A stretch of 64,000 nt of DNA from Paenibacillus sp. BK033 (GCF_004345425.1 NZ_SLVP01000002.1:1165747-1229746); one strand, 5' to 3'. Shown: positions 26,301 to 35,340, counted from the first letter of the stretch. Numbers and translations: made by a program. Notes: a model not told the origin generated them from the sequence alone.

Positions 26301-28325
26301 GGGATTCCAGTTGCTGTTCTTGTCGGTGACGGGGTCGTTGGTCAAATTGTTGACGGTGTCCCATGTTCCTCCGCCCGGCAAATTACCCGGATCCCCTTGG
26401 CGTCCCAATGAGTAGATGGCTCCGGAGTCGTTAACGACCGTACAAATTTCCTCTATCCGGTTGTAGTTTATTTTGTTGTTTCTTGAGGTTGTCGAAATGA
26501 TAGGAGATCTTGCGACGCTCGTTTCATGCGTGCCATGGTAAGGACCGCCGGTCTTGTTCGTGCCTTGGGCGGTAAAGCCGAACCCGTCGTACTCGTCCCA
26601 GCCCCAGCCGATGCTCATCGCGCCGTAAGTGGTGTCGTAAATGTAGTTGTGCAGAACTTGCATATTCGTTGTGTAGAAAGAGGCTAGCGCGTTGGCGCCC
26701 GGAAATCCGTAGCAGGTTCTGTACAAGAAGTTATTGGTAATATAAATGTTTTCCGGCACCGCTTCCGTACCCGCCGCAAACTTTTCCTTATCAACGCCAG
26801 CCCAGTTCCTGATTGGCGTACCGGAGACGGAAACGCTGGATTCCTGCTTAATCGGCTCATCGTTTTCATAGATATGCTGCGGATGTCCGACCACTACGCC
26901 GGAAGCGAGCGTATCCACGATATAGTTGCCCGTGACCTCGATGTTCTTGGCATCGTTTTCGATATGAATGCCATTAAATCCGGCAAGCCCGATCTCGCCG
27001 TTCAGTACCTTAATGTTCCTCGCCGCGTTGATCATGACGACAGCTGGCGGTATGTCGTACCCCCGGTAGAAGGTCTCATGCCAGTTAATGCTGCTTGGGA
27101 AATAAACCTTGTTCACGATTGAGCCTTGAACGGATGCGTAGCCGCGGGAGCTCGTCGTTACCGGACCGGATCCGTCGCTAAGCGTGTAGGTGCCCGTCAG
27201 TTCAAACAGCTTGTAGTCGGTATGGGCAAATGTCAGCCCGTTGAAGGTGATGTTTTTGACGCGTCCGTCATCCGAGCCCTCAATCGGATTCAACCGATCT
27301 CCTACCGGGATTCCTCTAATGTCGAGGACCGTCTCAAGCTTTGGAACAACTACGTCGGCGGTATTGATATCTTCACCGGCAAGCGGGATGTAATAGAGCG
27401 TGCTTTCCGCCTGGTCGAAATAGAAATCTCCGCGTTTGTTGAGGAACTCGAAGGCATTGCGGATAACTTGATTGTTACCCGGATTGTATTGCGTGTTATT
27501 GCCTAAGGATTGTGAAATCGCCCCATACGGCATCTGGAACCGGAGCATGACGCCGCCGGGTTTGTTGCTGGCTGCCGGCGCTTGCTCGATCGAAGCGAAA
27601 GTGACGAAAGGCCTCGCCCATCTGGCCGTAGAGCCGCCCATGCTTTCGGCCTCGATGTTCTGAGGGTTTTTCGTTTCCGTCGTCAGACCTACGCTGGCAT
27701 CGAATACGATGCCGGCCCGAATGTTGCTGCCGTTCTGCCACGCCCAAGGGTTATCGGCAGAGGTAAAGCTGACGGTGGGGGTGCCCGTAACGGTTCTGTT
27801 CGCTGAAGCGATCTGCGGGCTTGTCGTCATGTTGGCGCGCTTATCGTTTACATAGATCGCACGCAGCTTATCGCTCCGGTTAAGGGTCGTTTTATACGCC
27901 TTTAAGCCTCCCGTCTGGGTAAGGCCGACGGCCTCCGTCCATACGCCCTTTTCCAGCATTTCGCCGCCGCTGATTACCGGCTTCGCACCTGGTGCCGCTT
28001 CATAGCGAATCGTGCTGCTTGCGCTGCCGGAATCTTCCTTGGAGAAGACCAGGGTTTCATTTAGCGGATAATATCCGTCCGCGATTTGAACGACGATATC
28101 CCCGCCGGTCTTGGGCAGCGTCCTTACGACTTCTTTTGCCTTGGCAATCGATTTATACGGCTTTTCCTTGGTTCCGTCACCCGTGCTGTCATTGCCGTTC
28201 GTAGCCACATAGATAGTCGTACTAGCTGCGCTGTCGGCCGAGACTACCGACCTTGACAAGGGCAGCATGGAAAAAACCATTACGAAAGTCATGACCCAAA
28301 TGAATGCTCTTTTTCTCACTTCCAT
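23400..28325 (-). CDS. Large secreted right-handed beta-helix protein (GH141-like), modular, with FIVAR, Big_2 and FIMAH-like domains
   Basis: A 1641-residue exported protein. After a Sec signal (about 1-31), TIYVATNGNDSTGDGTKEKP opens a right-handed parallel beta-helix reaching to about 850. The early LVFSKEDSG and KPVISGGE motifs resemble GH141 enzymes, a family active on plant glycans. Later modules are a concanavalin/LamG-like domain (about 1090-1310), a FIVAR-type helical domain (about 1325-1390), a Big_2 immunoglobulin-like domain starting near VTEVTVSGENG, a second Ig-like domain and a C-terminal FIMAH-like helical domain. No sortase or S-layer anchor is visible. AAGGAGG four bases before the ATG supports the start. 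It ends an importer operon, which suggests it releases the saccharide taken up by that importer. Catalytic residues were not assigned; a polysaccharide lyase is an alternative. Confidence 0.85.
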   Translation of the reverse strand: MEVRKRAFIWVMTFVMVFSMLPLSRSVVSADSAASTTIYVATNGNDSTGDGTKEKPYKSIAKAKEVVRTLPKTGGDIVVQIADGYYPLNETLVFSKEDSGSASSTIRYEAAPGAKPVISGGEMLEKGVWTEAVGLTQTGGLKAYKTTLNRSDKLRAIYVNDKRANMTTSPQIASANRTVTGTPTVSFTSADNPWAWQNGSNIRAGIVFDASVGLTTETKNPQNIEAESMGGSTARWARPFVTFASIEQAPAASNKPGGVMLRFQMPYGAISQSLGNNTQYNPGNNQVIRNAFEFLNKRGDFYFDQAESTLYYIPLAGEDINTADVVVPKLETVLDIRGIPVGDRLNPIEGSDDGRVKNITFNGLTFAHTDYKLFELTGTYTLSDGSGPVTTSSRGYASVQGSIVNKVYFPSSINWHETFYRGYDIPPAVVMINAARNIKVLNGEIGLAGFNGIHIENDAKNIEVTGNYIVDTLASGVVVGHPQHIYENDEPIKQESSVSVSGTPIRNWAGVDKEKFAAGTEAVPENIYITNNFLYRTCYGFPGANALASFYTTNMQVLHNYIYDTTYGAMSIGWGWDEYDGFGFTAQGTNKTGGPYHGTHETSVARSPIISTTSRNNKINYNRIEEICTVVNDSGAIYSLGRQGDPGNLPGGGTWDTVNNLTNDPVTDKNSNWNPDNWTNFTEMNYNFLNPNPTDKPTTSNNWTNGFHPDEGSTFIKMIGNVVQSKLSHAPGQSRLFEFNNWKRKSDMIAVGGYVDGNNNQNGAPRITYDNYKSEARIWPLKGNEIVLNSGLTNEYTHMIPRSLIADTEFELASNVIMGKGEKLNRRGLLNAQDTVWLAPANTTVFSEGNTMTKAAGNEKSIKAPSAAGEYKLYIQYGDGRDTATSKYTVYVDQNASAINVTDGENYEVSAVRPLELTLSKDYTYTLNGNPVMSGYKIATEGSWTLVASTPTEPNSMTINFTTSVSVANRLLPADVSVAPGGQVRFAIDLDDSTKKIWISSSSGGHFDGGDDETVASGDMLAMTAPMLPGPYIIYVLAADGEVLSQSHARVVVSDKTPADIPRNGLDLWLKADEGVEKDSSGNVTGWTNMGSVPAKLVPANVPGSGGDNLGTPTGNPTLKSDVYDYVDFAANSRPLKAAGFKDYNGSTQMTIYTLVRPTTTANNSSDQNGLVYFGLNEAYQTWAANDGWSGINLGVGTNRVNIRFGNADGSVSGGGQQIATTATDGLVSVRAQLDGTNRAVYVNNNVIGTPGTNAKALKGNKSDLGVGYSMAAATPFRFMGRVAQILIYDRVLTAEEISKVEAYFNEVKAGRGGSANPITPAAVDKTLLTSFIGTVNNLDDTLYTTDSWNTFASALSEAQAAVANSGIGQEAADNSYYALRNAFKALQLVVPVTEVTVSGENGASVINRIGGTLRMSATVKPDNATERSVTWTVSGLDGTATGAATIDGTGLLSAVSDGNVRVTATAGDGSGVSGSSVVMIDSAAPTITVIGLTDGSTLGNAGEFSVQVALTDNLSGVDGSKTTVTLDANPYVPGSPVPLYTLAPGSHALAVTSTDLAGNTATLTMTFTIDVDQETLKELVTVFADNGSIDSHGISNSLLKKLEAGQLEAFINEVKAQRGKHIAEEAADYLLRDALLITGR

Positions 28326-28386
28326 AAAACCTCCTTGGATGTAAGCAAAATGTGATGCACATGGCTGCCTGAGCGTATGAGCGAGG

Positions 28387-29181
28387 CTACTTCAGAATAG
28401 CCCCTGCTGTCAAAGCATTTTCGATTTTCTCGTTGCCTACCAAATAAACGATAATCATAGGCAAACTGGATAGCAGCATGCTCGCGCCGATCAACCCCCA
28501 ATCCGTAACTCCCACATTGACGAAGAAACCAAGCAATCCCACGGTTAGAGGCCGAAATTGATCCTTGGAGGCGATAATAAAAGCCAGCGGGAATTCGTTC
28601 CAAATCCGAATGAATATAAGGACGCATTGCGTAACCAATGCCGGCATCACGATTGGAAATATGATTCTTATATAGGTCTGATAGACATTCGCTCCGTCTA
28701 TGCATGCCGCTTCCTCCAGCTCCTTCGGCAACGAACGGAGAAAGGCATACAGCATGAGGACGCAGGAAGCGATGGCGAAGCCGGAATACGGCAGGATAAG
28801 ACCTAAATAGCTGTTTTTGATATGCAGCGCTTTAACCAGCTGGAATAAAGGAATAACAACAACCTCGATCGGGACAATCAGTCCCATGGATACGTAAAAC
28901 AACACCGCCGAATTGAATTTCCATTGCATGCGGCTGAGGCAATAGGCCAGCATGCTTCCCGTCGCCAGCGTTATGACGATCGTCCCTACCGTATAAATCA
29001 AGCTGTTCTCGAAATACGTATAAAAATGATATTTGGACAACGCTTCGCTGAAGTTCAGCCAATCCAAGGAAAACGGTACGCCAAACGGATTGTCGTAAGC
29101 TTCGCTTTTGGACTTCAACGACATCGTTACCATCCAGTACAAAGGAAACAGAAACGTGCATCCGACGGCGATCCAAAACAC
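28387..29181 (-). CDS. Carbohydrate ABC transporter permease (MalG type)
   Basis: A permease of about 264 residues with six helices. It has an EAA loop in EEAACIDGANVYQTYIRIIF, here the ATPase-docking site, and the usual C-terminal ENALTAGAILK. The drawn start, GTG 29181, has no ribosome binding site nearby. The frame stays open upstream, and GGGGGGAG is four bases before an in-frame CTG at 29199. That CTG would give an N terminus (LKVLSRVF) matching family length, so a CTG start is plausible. It is the third gene of the binding-protein/permease/permease/beta-helix operon and lacks a local ATPase. Confidence 0.9.
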   Translation of the reverse strand: MFWIAVGCTFLFPLYWMVTMSLKSKSEAYDNPFGVPFSLDWLNFSEALSKYHFYTYFENSLIYTVGTIVITLATGSMLAYCLSRMQWKFNSAVLFYVSMGLIVPIEVVVIPLFQLVKALHIKNSYLGLILPYSGFAIASCVLMLYAFLRSLPKELEEAACIDGANVYQTYIRIIFPIVMPALVTQCVLIFIRIWNEFPLAFIIASKDQFRPLTVGLLGFFVNVGVTDWGLIGASMLLSSLPMIIVYLVGNEKIENALTAGAILK

Positions 29182-29215
29182 CCGGCTTAATACTTTCAGA
29201 AGACTCCCCCCTAGC

Positions 29216-30100
29216 TTAAAACTCTAGTTTTTCCCTAGCTACGTACCTTTGGATGACAAAGGAGATCAAGAGGCATTCCAGAATAAAAATAACAGCGATC
29301 GCAGTACCTTTGCCAAACTCGGAAGTATCGAATGCCGTATAATACATCTGGTAGATGACCGTCCTGGATGTGTCCCCCGGGCCTCCTGCCGTCATCACTC
29401 GCACATGCGAATAGAAGGCCATCGAGCCTAAGGTAGACAGAATAAGTACGTACTTGATGACATTCTGCAGCAAGGGGATCGTAATCCGCAAACAGACTTG
29501 AACAAAATTGGCACCGTCGATCAAAGCCGCTTCATAGTAGCTTTTGGGGATGGTCTTGATCCCCGTATAAAACAGCATCGCGTTGAGACCGATATATTGC
29601 CACAGGAATGTCACCCCGATGCTGGGCATGACCGTTTGCTTTTCCGTCAGCCACGAATGCGTCCAGGAGCTCAGACCAAGCGAGTCGAGTATGCTGTTAA
29701 ACAATCCCCAATTCGGTTCGTAGAAAGCCAGCCAGATCTGGGCAACCACCGTGACCGACAAGATAGCGGGGAACATCGCCGCCGTCTTGAAGAAGCGGCG
29801 AAACCTTGGGGTTTGAGCATCCATAAAAAGCGAAAGCATCATGGAGAGGGGCAGCCCCAGCAATAAGGAGATGCCTACGATAAGATACGTATTTTTATGG
29901 GCGCTCCAAAAGGAAGGCGAAGCCATCACGTCTTTGTAATTATCCAAACCGACAAATCCCAAATTTCGAAATCCGTCATGCTTATGCAAGCTCATCCAGA
30001 TCTCCGGCAGCAAGGGGTATACGCAGAATACGGTAAACAGCAGCAAGGCCGGGGAAGCAAATACGAATATGGACATTTTGGTGCTAAAGTACTTGTTCAT
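29216..30100 (-). CDS. Carbohydrate ABC transporter permease (MalF/UgpA type)
   Basis: A 294-residue permease with six predicted helices and the EAA loop YEAALIDGANFVQVCLRITI. It follows the binding-protein gene after a stem-loop and precedes the MalG-type partner with a short gap. I prefer the ATG at 30100 because GGAGAG is four bases upstream; a GTG at 30112 overlaps that site. Sequence features are of the classic CUT1 oligosaccharide importers (UgpA/MsmF-like) rather than the LplB branch used in the other two importers of the window. This suggests a different, probably shorter, saccharide ligand. Confidence 0.92.
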   Translation of the reverse strand: MNKYFSTKMSIFVFASPALLLFTVFCVYPLLPEIWMSLHKHDGFRNLGFVGLDNYKDVMASPSFWSAHKNTYLIVGISLLLGLPLSMMLSLFMDAQTPRFRRFFKTAAMFPAILSVTVVAQIWLAFYEPNWGLFNSILDSLGLSSWTHSWLTEKQTVMPSIGVTFLWQYIGLNAMLFYTGIKTIPKSYYEAALIDGANFVQVCLRITIPLLQNVIKYVLILSTLGSMAFYSHVRVMTAGGPGDTSRTVIYQMYYTAFDTSEFGKGTAIAVIFILECLLISFVIQRYVAREKLEF

Positions 30101-30126
30101 CGCTCTCTCCACCGTTTAATTTGTGT

Positions 30127-30161
30127 CTAAATCCCCCCGGTTTCAGCCGAAGGGGATTTAG
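30127..30161 (-). promoter_or_regulatory. Intra-operon stem-loop between binding-protein and permease genes
   Basis: CTAAATCCCC pairs with GGGGATTTAG. It is not followed by a T run on the minus strand. Such structures typically protect the binding-protein transcript and lower permease expression, as known for malE-malF. Confidence 0.7.
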
Positions 30162-30179
30162 CTGTTATCCTCGTCTTTT

Positions 30180-31547
30180 CTACTTGTTAAACCACGTATT
30201 CTCGCTCCAAATCTTGTTCATCGCGGCATTAAAATCTTCGGAGGCGTATTCGCCCGTCAATAAGTTCGCTCCTTGCGTAGACAATTCGGCAGAGGTTTTC
30301 GCATCTATCGAATTAAGAGCAAAGGACGCGATTTTATTCGGGATCGGATTATACCAGTCAACGAACTTCTGCATGAGCGGACTTCTGTTATTTGCCTGAT
30401 TGCCGGTCTGCAAGGATATTGGCGCTCCCGTGGATTCGAAGTATAACGCATCCTGCATGGCCAGGAATTCGGCAAGCTTGACGGCCTCTTCCGGATGCTT
30501 GGTTTTGCCGTTTACCGCGTATCCGTTAACCGGAGAACCCCAGAATTGCACAGTCTGTGCAGGGTCGTACTTATCGCTTGCGCTTGGGAACGGGAAGAAA
30601 TCAACCGTTTCGTCTTTTGCCAGATTCGGCAGTTCCCAAGTAAACATCATGAGCATTGCCGCCTTTTTGGACGTGAACATCTCCATCGCCGGACCGTAAT
30701 CCAGGTTGGCTATGCCGTCTGGGAACACGCCTTCCTTGACCATCGTTTCGATTCGGGCCGCACCTTCCTTGACGGATGGATTGGTAAAATCCGTTTTGTT
30801 GCTGACGAGATCCGCCATCGCCTGCGGGTCCCCGATTTGAATCATTTGCTGCAGCATGAAGAGCTTCGGCCCCCATCCGTCCTTGCCTGGGGTTACGGCC
30901 GGAACCATGCCTTTGCTCTTGAGCGTCTTCGAGGTTTGAAGCAGCTCGTCGAACGTGGTCGGCACCTTCACCCCTGCTTCCTCAAACATGTCTTTATGGT
31001 AAAAGATGACGGGGGTGAAATACGTATCCGCTCCGGAGGATAGGCTGTAAATCCCGTTATCGACATGCTTTAACGCATCCGGCACCGCATATTTGTCAAT
31101 GAAGCCGTCTTTCGAAATATAAGGCGTCAGATCCAGGATGCTGCCCGTGTTCTTCAGCGGGGTAAAGTAGCCCGCATCGCTCCAGAATACGTCCGGCATA
31201 TCCCCGGAAGAATTCAGCGTCTTCAATTTGTTTGCCATATCCTCGCCGCCGCCGCCGGGCTCAAACTCGACTTCAAGATTGGGAAGCGCAGCGGCAAGGT
31301 TAGGCTTGATGTATTTTTCCATAATGTTATTGCGATTCTCGTCCGTCGTAATCGTGATAACCCTCATCTTGATTTTTTTGCCGTCCGGAGCCGCGGTCTC
31401 CTTGTTATCTTCCGTGCTTGCTGCCGACGGCGAAGGATTGTTGGACGGCTTGTTGGAATTTGTGTTGTTCCCGCTTCCGCATGCCGATGAAACCAGTAGA
31501 GTACTTGCCATAAGGACCATGGCCGCTGCCTTTGACTTCGTTACCAT
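30180..31547 (-). CDS. Extracellular sugar-binding lipoprotein (CUT1, MalE/UgpB-like)
   Basis: A 455-residue binding protein. The lipoprotein signal ends TLLVSSAC, with Cys23 lipidated, followed by an Asn/Ser/Pro-rich linker. The mature part has the fold of family-1 solute-binding proteins. It heads the operon for two MalF/MalG-type permeases and the large beta-helix protein. GGGGAGG seven bases before the ATG gives a strong start. A full-consensus cre lies 50 bases upstream, and the YesM/YesN genes directly upstream end at a terminator, so this operon has its own regulated promoter. The regulator is likely the adjacent YesN protein; the ligand is inferred only as an oligosaccharide product of the beta-helix enzyme. 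Confidence 0.93.
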   Translation of the reverse strand: MVTKSKAAAMVLMASTLLVSSACGSGNNTNSNKPSNNPSPSAASTEDNKETAAPDGKKIKMRVITITTDENRNNIMEKYIKPNLAAALPNLEVEFEPGGGGEDMANKLKTLNSSGDMPDVFWSDAGYFTPLKNTGSILDLTPYISKDGFIDKYAVPDALKHVDNGIYSLSSGADTYFTPVIFYHKDMFEEAGVKVPTTFDELLQTSKTLKSKGMVPAVTPGKDGWGPKLFMLQQMIQIGDPQAMADLVSNKTDFTNPSVKEGAARIETMVKEGVFPDGIANLDYGPAMEMFTSKKAAMLMMFTWELPNLAKDETVDFFPFPSASDKYDPAQTVQFWGSPVNGYAVNGKTKHPEEAVKLAEFLAMQDALYFESTGAPISLQTGNQANNRSPLMQKFVDWYNPIPNKIASFALNSIDAKTSAELSTQGANLLTGEYASEDFNAAMNKIWSENTWFNK

Positions 31548-31596
31548 TGTTATACCTCCCCTATTTGTCGAAACGGATATCGGTTGAATCTAGCCT

Positions 31597-31610
31597 TGTA
31601 AGCGGTATCA
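31597..31610 (+). promoter_or_regulatory. cre (CcpA-binding) site
   Basis: TGTAAGCGGTATCA matches all fixed positions of TGWAANCGNTNNCA. It is 50 bases upstream of the binding-protein start, a location expected for catabolite repression of the importer/beta-helix operon. Confidence 0.8.
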
Positions 31611-31691
31611 ACCTTAACCTTGAGCTAATTTTACGAATCTTCCTAAATTTCGTACAGAGAGTATTCTCAGTCCGGCAGTAAAATTAACGGC

Positions 31692-31730
31692 AAAAAAATA
31701 GACGATAGAGAAAACTTTCCCTCTCGTCTA
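31692..31730 (-). terminator. Intrinsic terminator after the second YesN gene
   Basis: On the minus strand TAGACGA and TCGTCTA form the base of a stem whose inner part (GAGGGAAA/TTTTCTC) also pairs. Seven T residues follow. It ends the YesM-YesN transcript before the importer operon. Confidence 0.85.
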
Positions 31731-31747
31731 GCTCTGCCTTAAATAGG

Positions 31748-33355
31748 CTATTGGATTTGATTCACATATTTGCTGGGCGTAATTCCCATATGCTTTTTGA
31801 AGCATTTGCTGAAATAATTGGCGTCGGCATAGCCCACCCGGTTCGCTACGTTTTGGATAACCTTCTCTCCTTGATCAAACAGCTCTTTCGCTTTAATGAT
31901 CCTTATTTCGGTCAGGTAGTCATTGATCGTAAAGGTCGTTTCCTTTTTGAATACGAAGCAGAGATGATTGTAATTCATATGGACGCTTCTCGCTATATCC
32001 TCTATTCTTAATTCCTCGTTGCCATAGTGATTCGAAATGTACGCTTTAACCTCCTCTATCACTTTGGCGGCTCTATTGGTTTTGCGGCTATGCACGTGAT
32101 CCATCGCCTTTAGAATTAAAGCATGTATCCACTCGTCCAATTCTTTGAACGTCTTCATTCGCTGAACGTGCTGGATCATGTCGGGCTGCGTCGTATCCCG
32201 GAAAACATCCTCAAAGCTTTGCGAGGCTTCGGCCAAAAATTCAAGGCATGTGGAAACGATCTCGATTCCGGCAAGCAGCAGCATTTCCATGGAGGCTTTT
32301 TGATCGCGGGCATCACGAAAAAATCGGACGAGCCATTCTTCCGTCTCGGTGATATTTCCGATCCGCATGAGCATCAGCAAGCCGCTCCTCTTCTCCACCG
32401 AGTACAGCCCGGCTTTCGTTCCGGGATCCACCTGCGAGGAATGAACGAAAACCTTGTTGCCGCCCCATACAAACCGATGCCTCAAGGCCATTATCGCTTC
32501 CTTATACGAATCCGGGATGGACTCAAACGTATCGCAGCCGGTGCCTAAGCCGATCGTAACCGTACAGGCTGTATCGCTCTGTACGGTTAATCTTATCTTT
32601 TCGCAAATCGTTTCCAGATTGTTGAAGGAGCCTTCTGGCTCACCTAAGATCAGAACGAGACGCCCGTCTTGATCCTGGCAACTTACGCTGTGATAGGCGC
32701 TTTGCATGCAGCGCTTAGCGATTTCCTGCACCATGGCTTTATGAATGCGCATCCCCTCGTCAGGATGGCTCTGATCGTCTGCATCCAGATCGACGACAAC
32801 CGCCCGGTAATGCAACCCTTCCAGCGGTATTCCCAGATCGTGCAATCGATCCGGCTGCGGCCGCGATCTGGAGCTGCCGCTGTCTCGCAGCCAACCGCTC
32901 AGCACTTGTTCCTTCATGAAGGACAAGCCCTCGCTAGCCTGCTTTCTCAAATCGTCCAGTTCAAGCTCTCCCAGACGCTCCGATCGTATCAGCTCCTTTA
33001 TATTCAGCAAAGAGCCCTGGAGCTCTTCTTCATTGATCGGCTTCAGCACGTAGTTCACAACCCCCAATTGCACGGCCTGCCTGGCATACGCAAATTCGCT
33101 GTGACCCGACAACACCAGAAATTTTGTTTTCTGGTCGCGCTCCTTGGCTTTATGGATAAACTCCAATCCGTCCATGATCGGCATATTCATATCGACTAAC
33201 ACAACATCCGGCTCTACCTCGGGCATCAGCTCCAGCGCTTCCGCCCCGTTTTTGGCTTCTCCCGCTATTTGGAATCCCAGCTCGCTCCAGGGCAGCGAAA
33301 TCTTCAAGGCTTGCCTGAAGTAGAATTCATCATCGACGATAAGCACTTTGTACAC
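31748..33355 (-). CDS. YesN-type response regulator (REC plus AraC helix-turn-helix)
   Basis: A 535-residue regulator. The receiver domain starts VYKVLIVDDE, with the phospho-acceptor Asp in DVVLVDMNMPIMDGLEF, LSGHSEFAYARQAV and the Lys of YVLKPI. A middle region of about 280 residues follows, then an AraC DNA-binding domain with IEDIARSVHMNYNHLCFVF and IQNVANRVGYADANYFSKCF. The start is the GTG at 33355, with GGAGG eight bases upstream inside the 55-base gap after the kinase gene. The frame is open for 66 codons further upstream but that part overlaps the kinase. It is the partner of the YesM kinase and probably activates the importer/beta-helix operon that follows. Confidence 0.93.
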   Translation of the reverse strand: MYKVLIVDDEFYFRQALKISLPWSELGFQIAGEAKNGAEALELMPEVEPDVVLVDMNMPIMDGLEFIHKAKERDQKTKFLVLSGHSEFAYARQAVQLGVVNYVLKPINEEELQGSLLNIKELIRSERLGELELDDLRKQASEGLSFMKEQVLSGWLRDSGSSRSRPQPDRLHDLGIPLEGLHYRAVVVDLDADDQSHPDEGMRIHKAMVQEIAKRCMQSAYHSVSCQDQDGRLVLILGEPEGSFNNLETICEKIRLTVQSDTACTVTIGLGTGCDTFESIPDSYKEAIMALRHRFVWGGNKVFVHSSQVDPGTKAGLYSVEKRSGLLMLMRIGNITETEEWLVRFFRDARDQKASMEMLLLAGIEIVSTCLEFLAEASQSFEDVFRDTTQPDMIQHVQRMKTFKELDEWIHALILKAMDHVHSRKTNRAAKVIEEVKAYISNHYGNEELRIEDIARSVHMNYNHLCFVFKKETTFTINDYLTEIRIIKAKELFDQGEKVIQNVANRVGYADANYFSKCFKKHMGITPSKYVNQIQ

Positions 33356-33410
33356 GTTCCGTTCCTCCTGTTCAATTCCATCCTTGGCATGCGAATTATA
33401 GAAAAGAGCC

Positions 33411-35225
33411 TTATGAATGCGGTGGTAGCTCTTGCGGACGAAGAGGCAATAGGATGATAATTTTCGTGTAAACGCCGTATTCGCTTTCAACTTGCAGACC
33501 GTATCGGTCCCCGTACAGCATTCGGATCCGATTGGATACGCTCCTGATCCCAAACCCGCCGCCTTCCGAAGAGACGCCGGATTCCGCCATTATCGCCTTC
33601 GTCTGATCCTTGTGCATGCCGGCCCCGTTATCGTAAATTTCGATTTCGATATGATTGCCAGAGCGCCTCCCCGTGACGCGTATGATTCCTTTTTCCTGTT
33701 TAAGCTTCAACCCGTGATAGATCGCATTCTCCACGATGGGCTGCAAGGTCAGCTTCGGTATCGAATAGGTCAAAATCTCATCGTCGATATCCATCGTGTA
33801 CGCCATATATTCCACGTAACGAAGCTGCTGAATTTCCAAATAGCTTTCCGTAAGACGCATCTCTTCGCCGATGGATATAATATCGTAGCCTTTGCTTAAC
33901 GAGATTTTATAAAAGTTTGCCATGTATTGGGCGGCCGTTATGGCCTGCTTCCCCAATCCCAGCTTAATAAGGGAAATAATTGTTTCCACCGTATTGTACA
34001 AAAAATGAGGCTTCACTTGCGATTGCAGCAATTTAAATTCGATCTCCGCCTTTGTTCTTTGTTTCTCGACGTTCTCAGCCATAAGCGCCTCAATGCGGTC
34101 CATTAGATTATTAAAGCCCTCGCTTAAATATCCGATTTCGTCCGTTGATTGGTACGAGCTTCTGACCTGCATCTTTCCGCTCCGGATTTCCCTCATGGTC
34201 TTGGCAAGCCGGAAGATGGGGCGGGTGATCGATCGTGACAATTGAAAAGAGACCATTAATGCCAGCAGCAAGCATGCCGCCCCGATCCCGATGATCAATT
34301 GATTAATCTCCTTCCGTTCCGACGTAATCTCATTCATCGGGATAGCGCTTACAATTGTCCATTGCAGCGGTTCGAAGCGATGGGTGAGGATCAGCATTTC
34401 CCGACTTCCGCTCCCTTGCGTAAAGCTTGCGTCTTTACCGTCATCGGGGATGCTAATGGAGGCGGCTTCCTTGAAGTCCCGGTATAGCATGGCTTTATTC
34501 TGCGCGGAAATAATCCGGCCGTCGGCATCTACGATATAAAATTCACCGCCTTTGTTTTTCCCCTCCTCGTAAATGGAAGCGATTGTCGTTTCTTTGACGT
34601 ACAGAAAAATTCGGCCGATCGTTTTTCCCGTATCTTTGTGGATGACTGTTTTGGAAACCGCAAATACGTTGTCATCCCCTTCGTATAAGAATCTGAATTT
34701 AATCAACCCCGTCCAAATGGGCAAATAGGTCCGGTCATCCGCTCCGTAACCGTATCCAAATAGACGTGCAGCGTAGGCATTGTCGGCGAATCCAACGTCC
34801 ACCCAATGTTGATTGGAGGTAAGAATGCTGACGGCTTTGATTTTGGTATTAGGCTCGACAATGTTGCTGATCGTCTCGGAAAGGGTTTTGTTCATCGAGA
34901 GGTTGTTTAAGCCTTCAACCGGCTTGATCGCATTGGGCTCGTTATTTAATAAGTAATCGTAATAGAGGGCGTTCTGCAATCGATAATCGCTGGCTAGAAT
35001 TTTGGAATAATCTTCAATGGAGGATAGCAAGGTTTGAAGATTGTTTTTGATGAGCACAAGCTCCCGGGATGAATTATTTGTGGCTTTATCGATAATTGCC
35101 TTCTGTGATATCGTGTTGGCAAAGATCGACTGGGTGGAAATAAATACGACAATGATTAGAATATTGGAGATGAATATTTTATTCTTAATGGAAATCCCGC
35201 CTATATAATTCGAGAATCCTTTCAT
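33411..35225 (-). CDS. YesM-type sensor histidine kinase
   Basis: A 604-residue membrane kinase. A first helix near residue 15-40 precedes an extracytoplasmic dCache-like domain (about 40-285, including GEFYIVDADGRIISAQ). A second helix, a HAMP domain, the phosphorylation box LLQSQVKPHFLYNTVETI and a GHKL ATPase domain follow. The ATPase has TLQPIVENAIYHGLK, an intact DNGAGM box and GIRSVSNRIRMLYG. AAAGGAAG before the ATG at 35225 supports this start; the frame is open 21 codons upstream. It is transcribed with the YesN gene. A stretch corresponding to 34515-34580 recurs as a decayed fragment at 48881-48947. Confidence 0.93.
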   Translation of the reverse strand: MKGFSNYIGGISIKNKIFISNILIIVVFISTQSIFANTISQKAIIDKATNNSSRELVLIKNNLQTLLSSIEDYSKILASDYRLQNALYYDYLLNNEPNAIKPVEGLNNLSMNKTLSETISNIVEPNTKIKAVSILTSNQHWVDVGFADNAYAARLFGYGYGADDRTYLPIWTGLIKFRFLYEGDDNVFAVSKTVIHKDTGKTIGRIFLYVKETTIASIYEEGKNKGGEFYIVDADGRIISAQNKAMLYRDFKEAASISIPDDGKDASFTQGSGSREMLILTHRFEPLQWTIVSAIPMNEITSERKEINQLIIGIGAACLLLALMVSFQLSRSITRPIFRLAKTMREIRSGKMQVRSSYQSTDEIGYLSEGFNNLMDRIEALMAENVEKQRTKAEIEFKLLQSQVKPHFLYNTVETIISLIKLGLGKQAITAAQYMANFYKISLSKGYDIISIGEEMRLTESYLEIQQLRYVEYMAYTMDIDDEILTYSIPKLTLQPIVENAIYHGLKLKQEKGIIRVTGRRSGNHIEIEIYDNGAGMHKDQTKAIMAESGVSSEGGGFGIRSVSNRIRMLYGDRYGLQVESEYGVYTKIIILLPLRPQELPPHS

Positions 35226-35340
35226 TTCGTCATTTCTTCCTTTCTCTTCATTAGGACAAGGAATGTGGAAAGAACAACCGGGGTACATTCAGGATAACAG
35301 AGGTTTAATGAGTGTCAACTTGAAATGTTGGAATAAACTT

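Noticed and set aside
33356..33553. 66-codon N-terminal extension of the second YesN protein
   Set aside because: It overlaps the kinase gene and precedes the GGAGG site. Starting at GTG 33355 gives the typical VYKVLIVDDE receiver N terminus.
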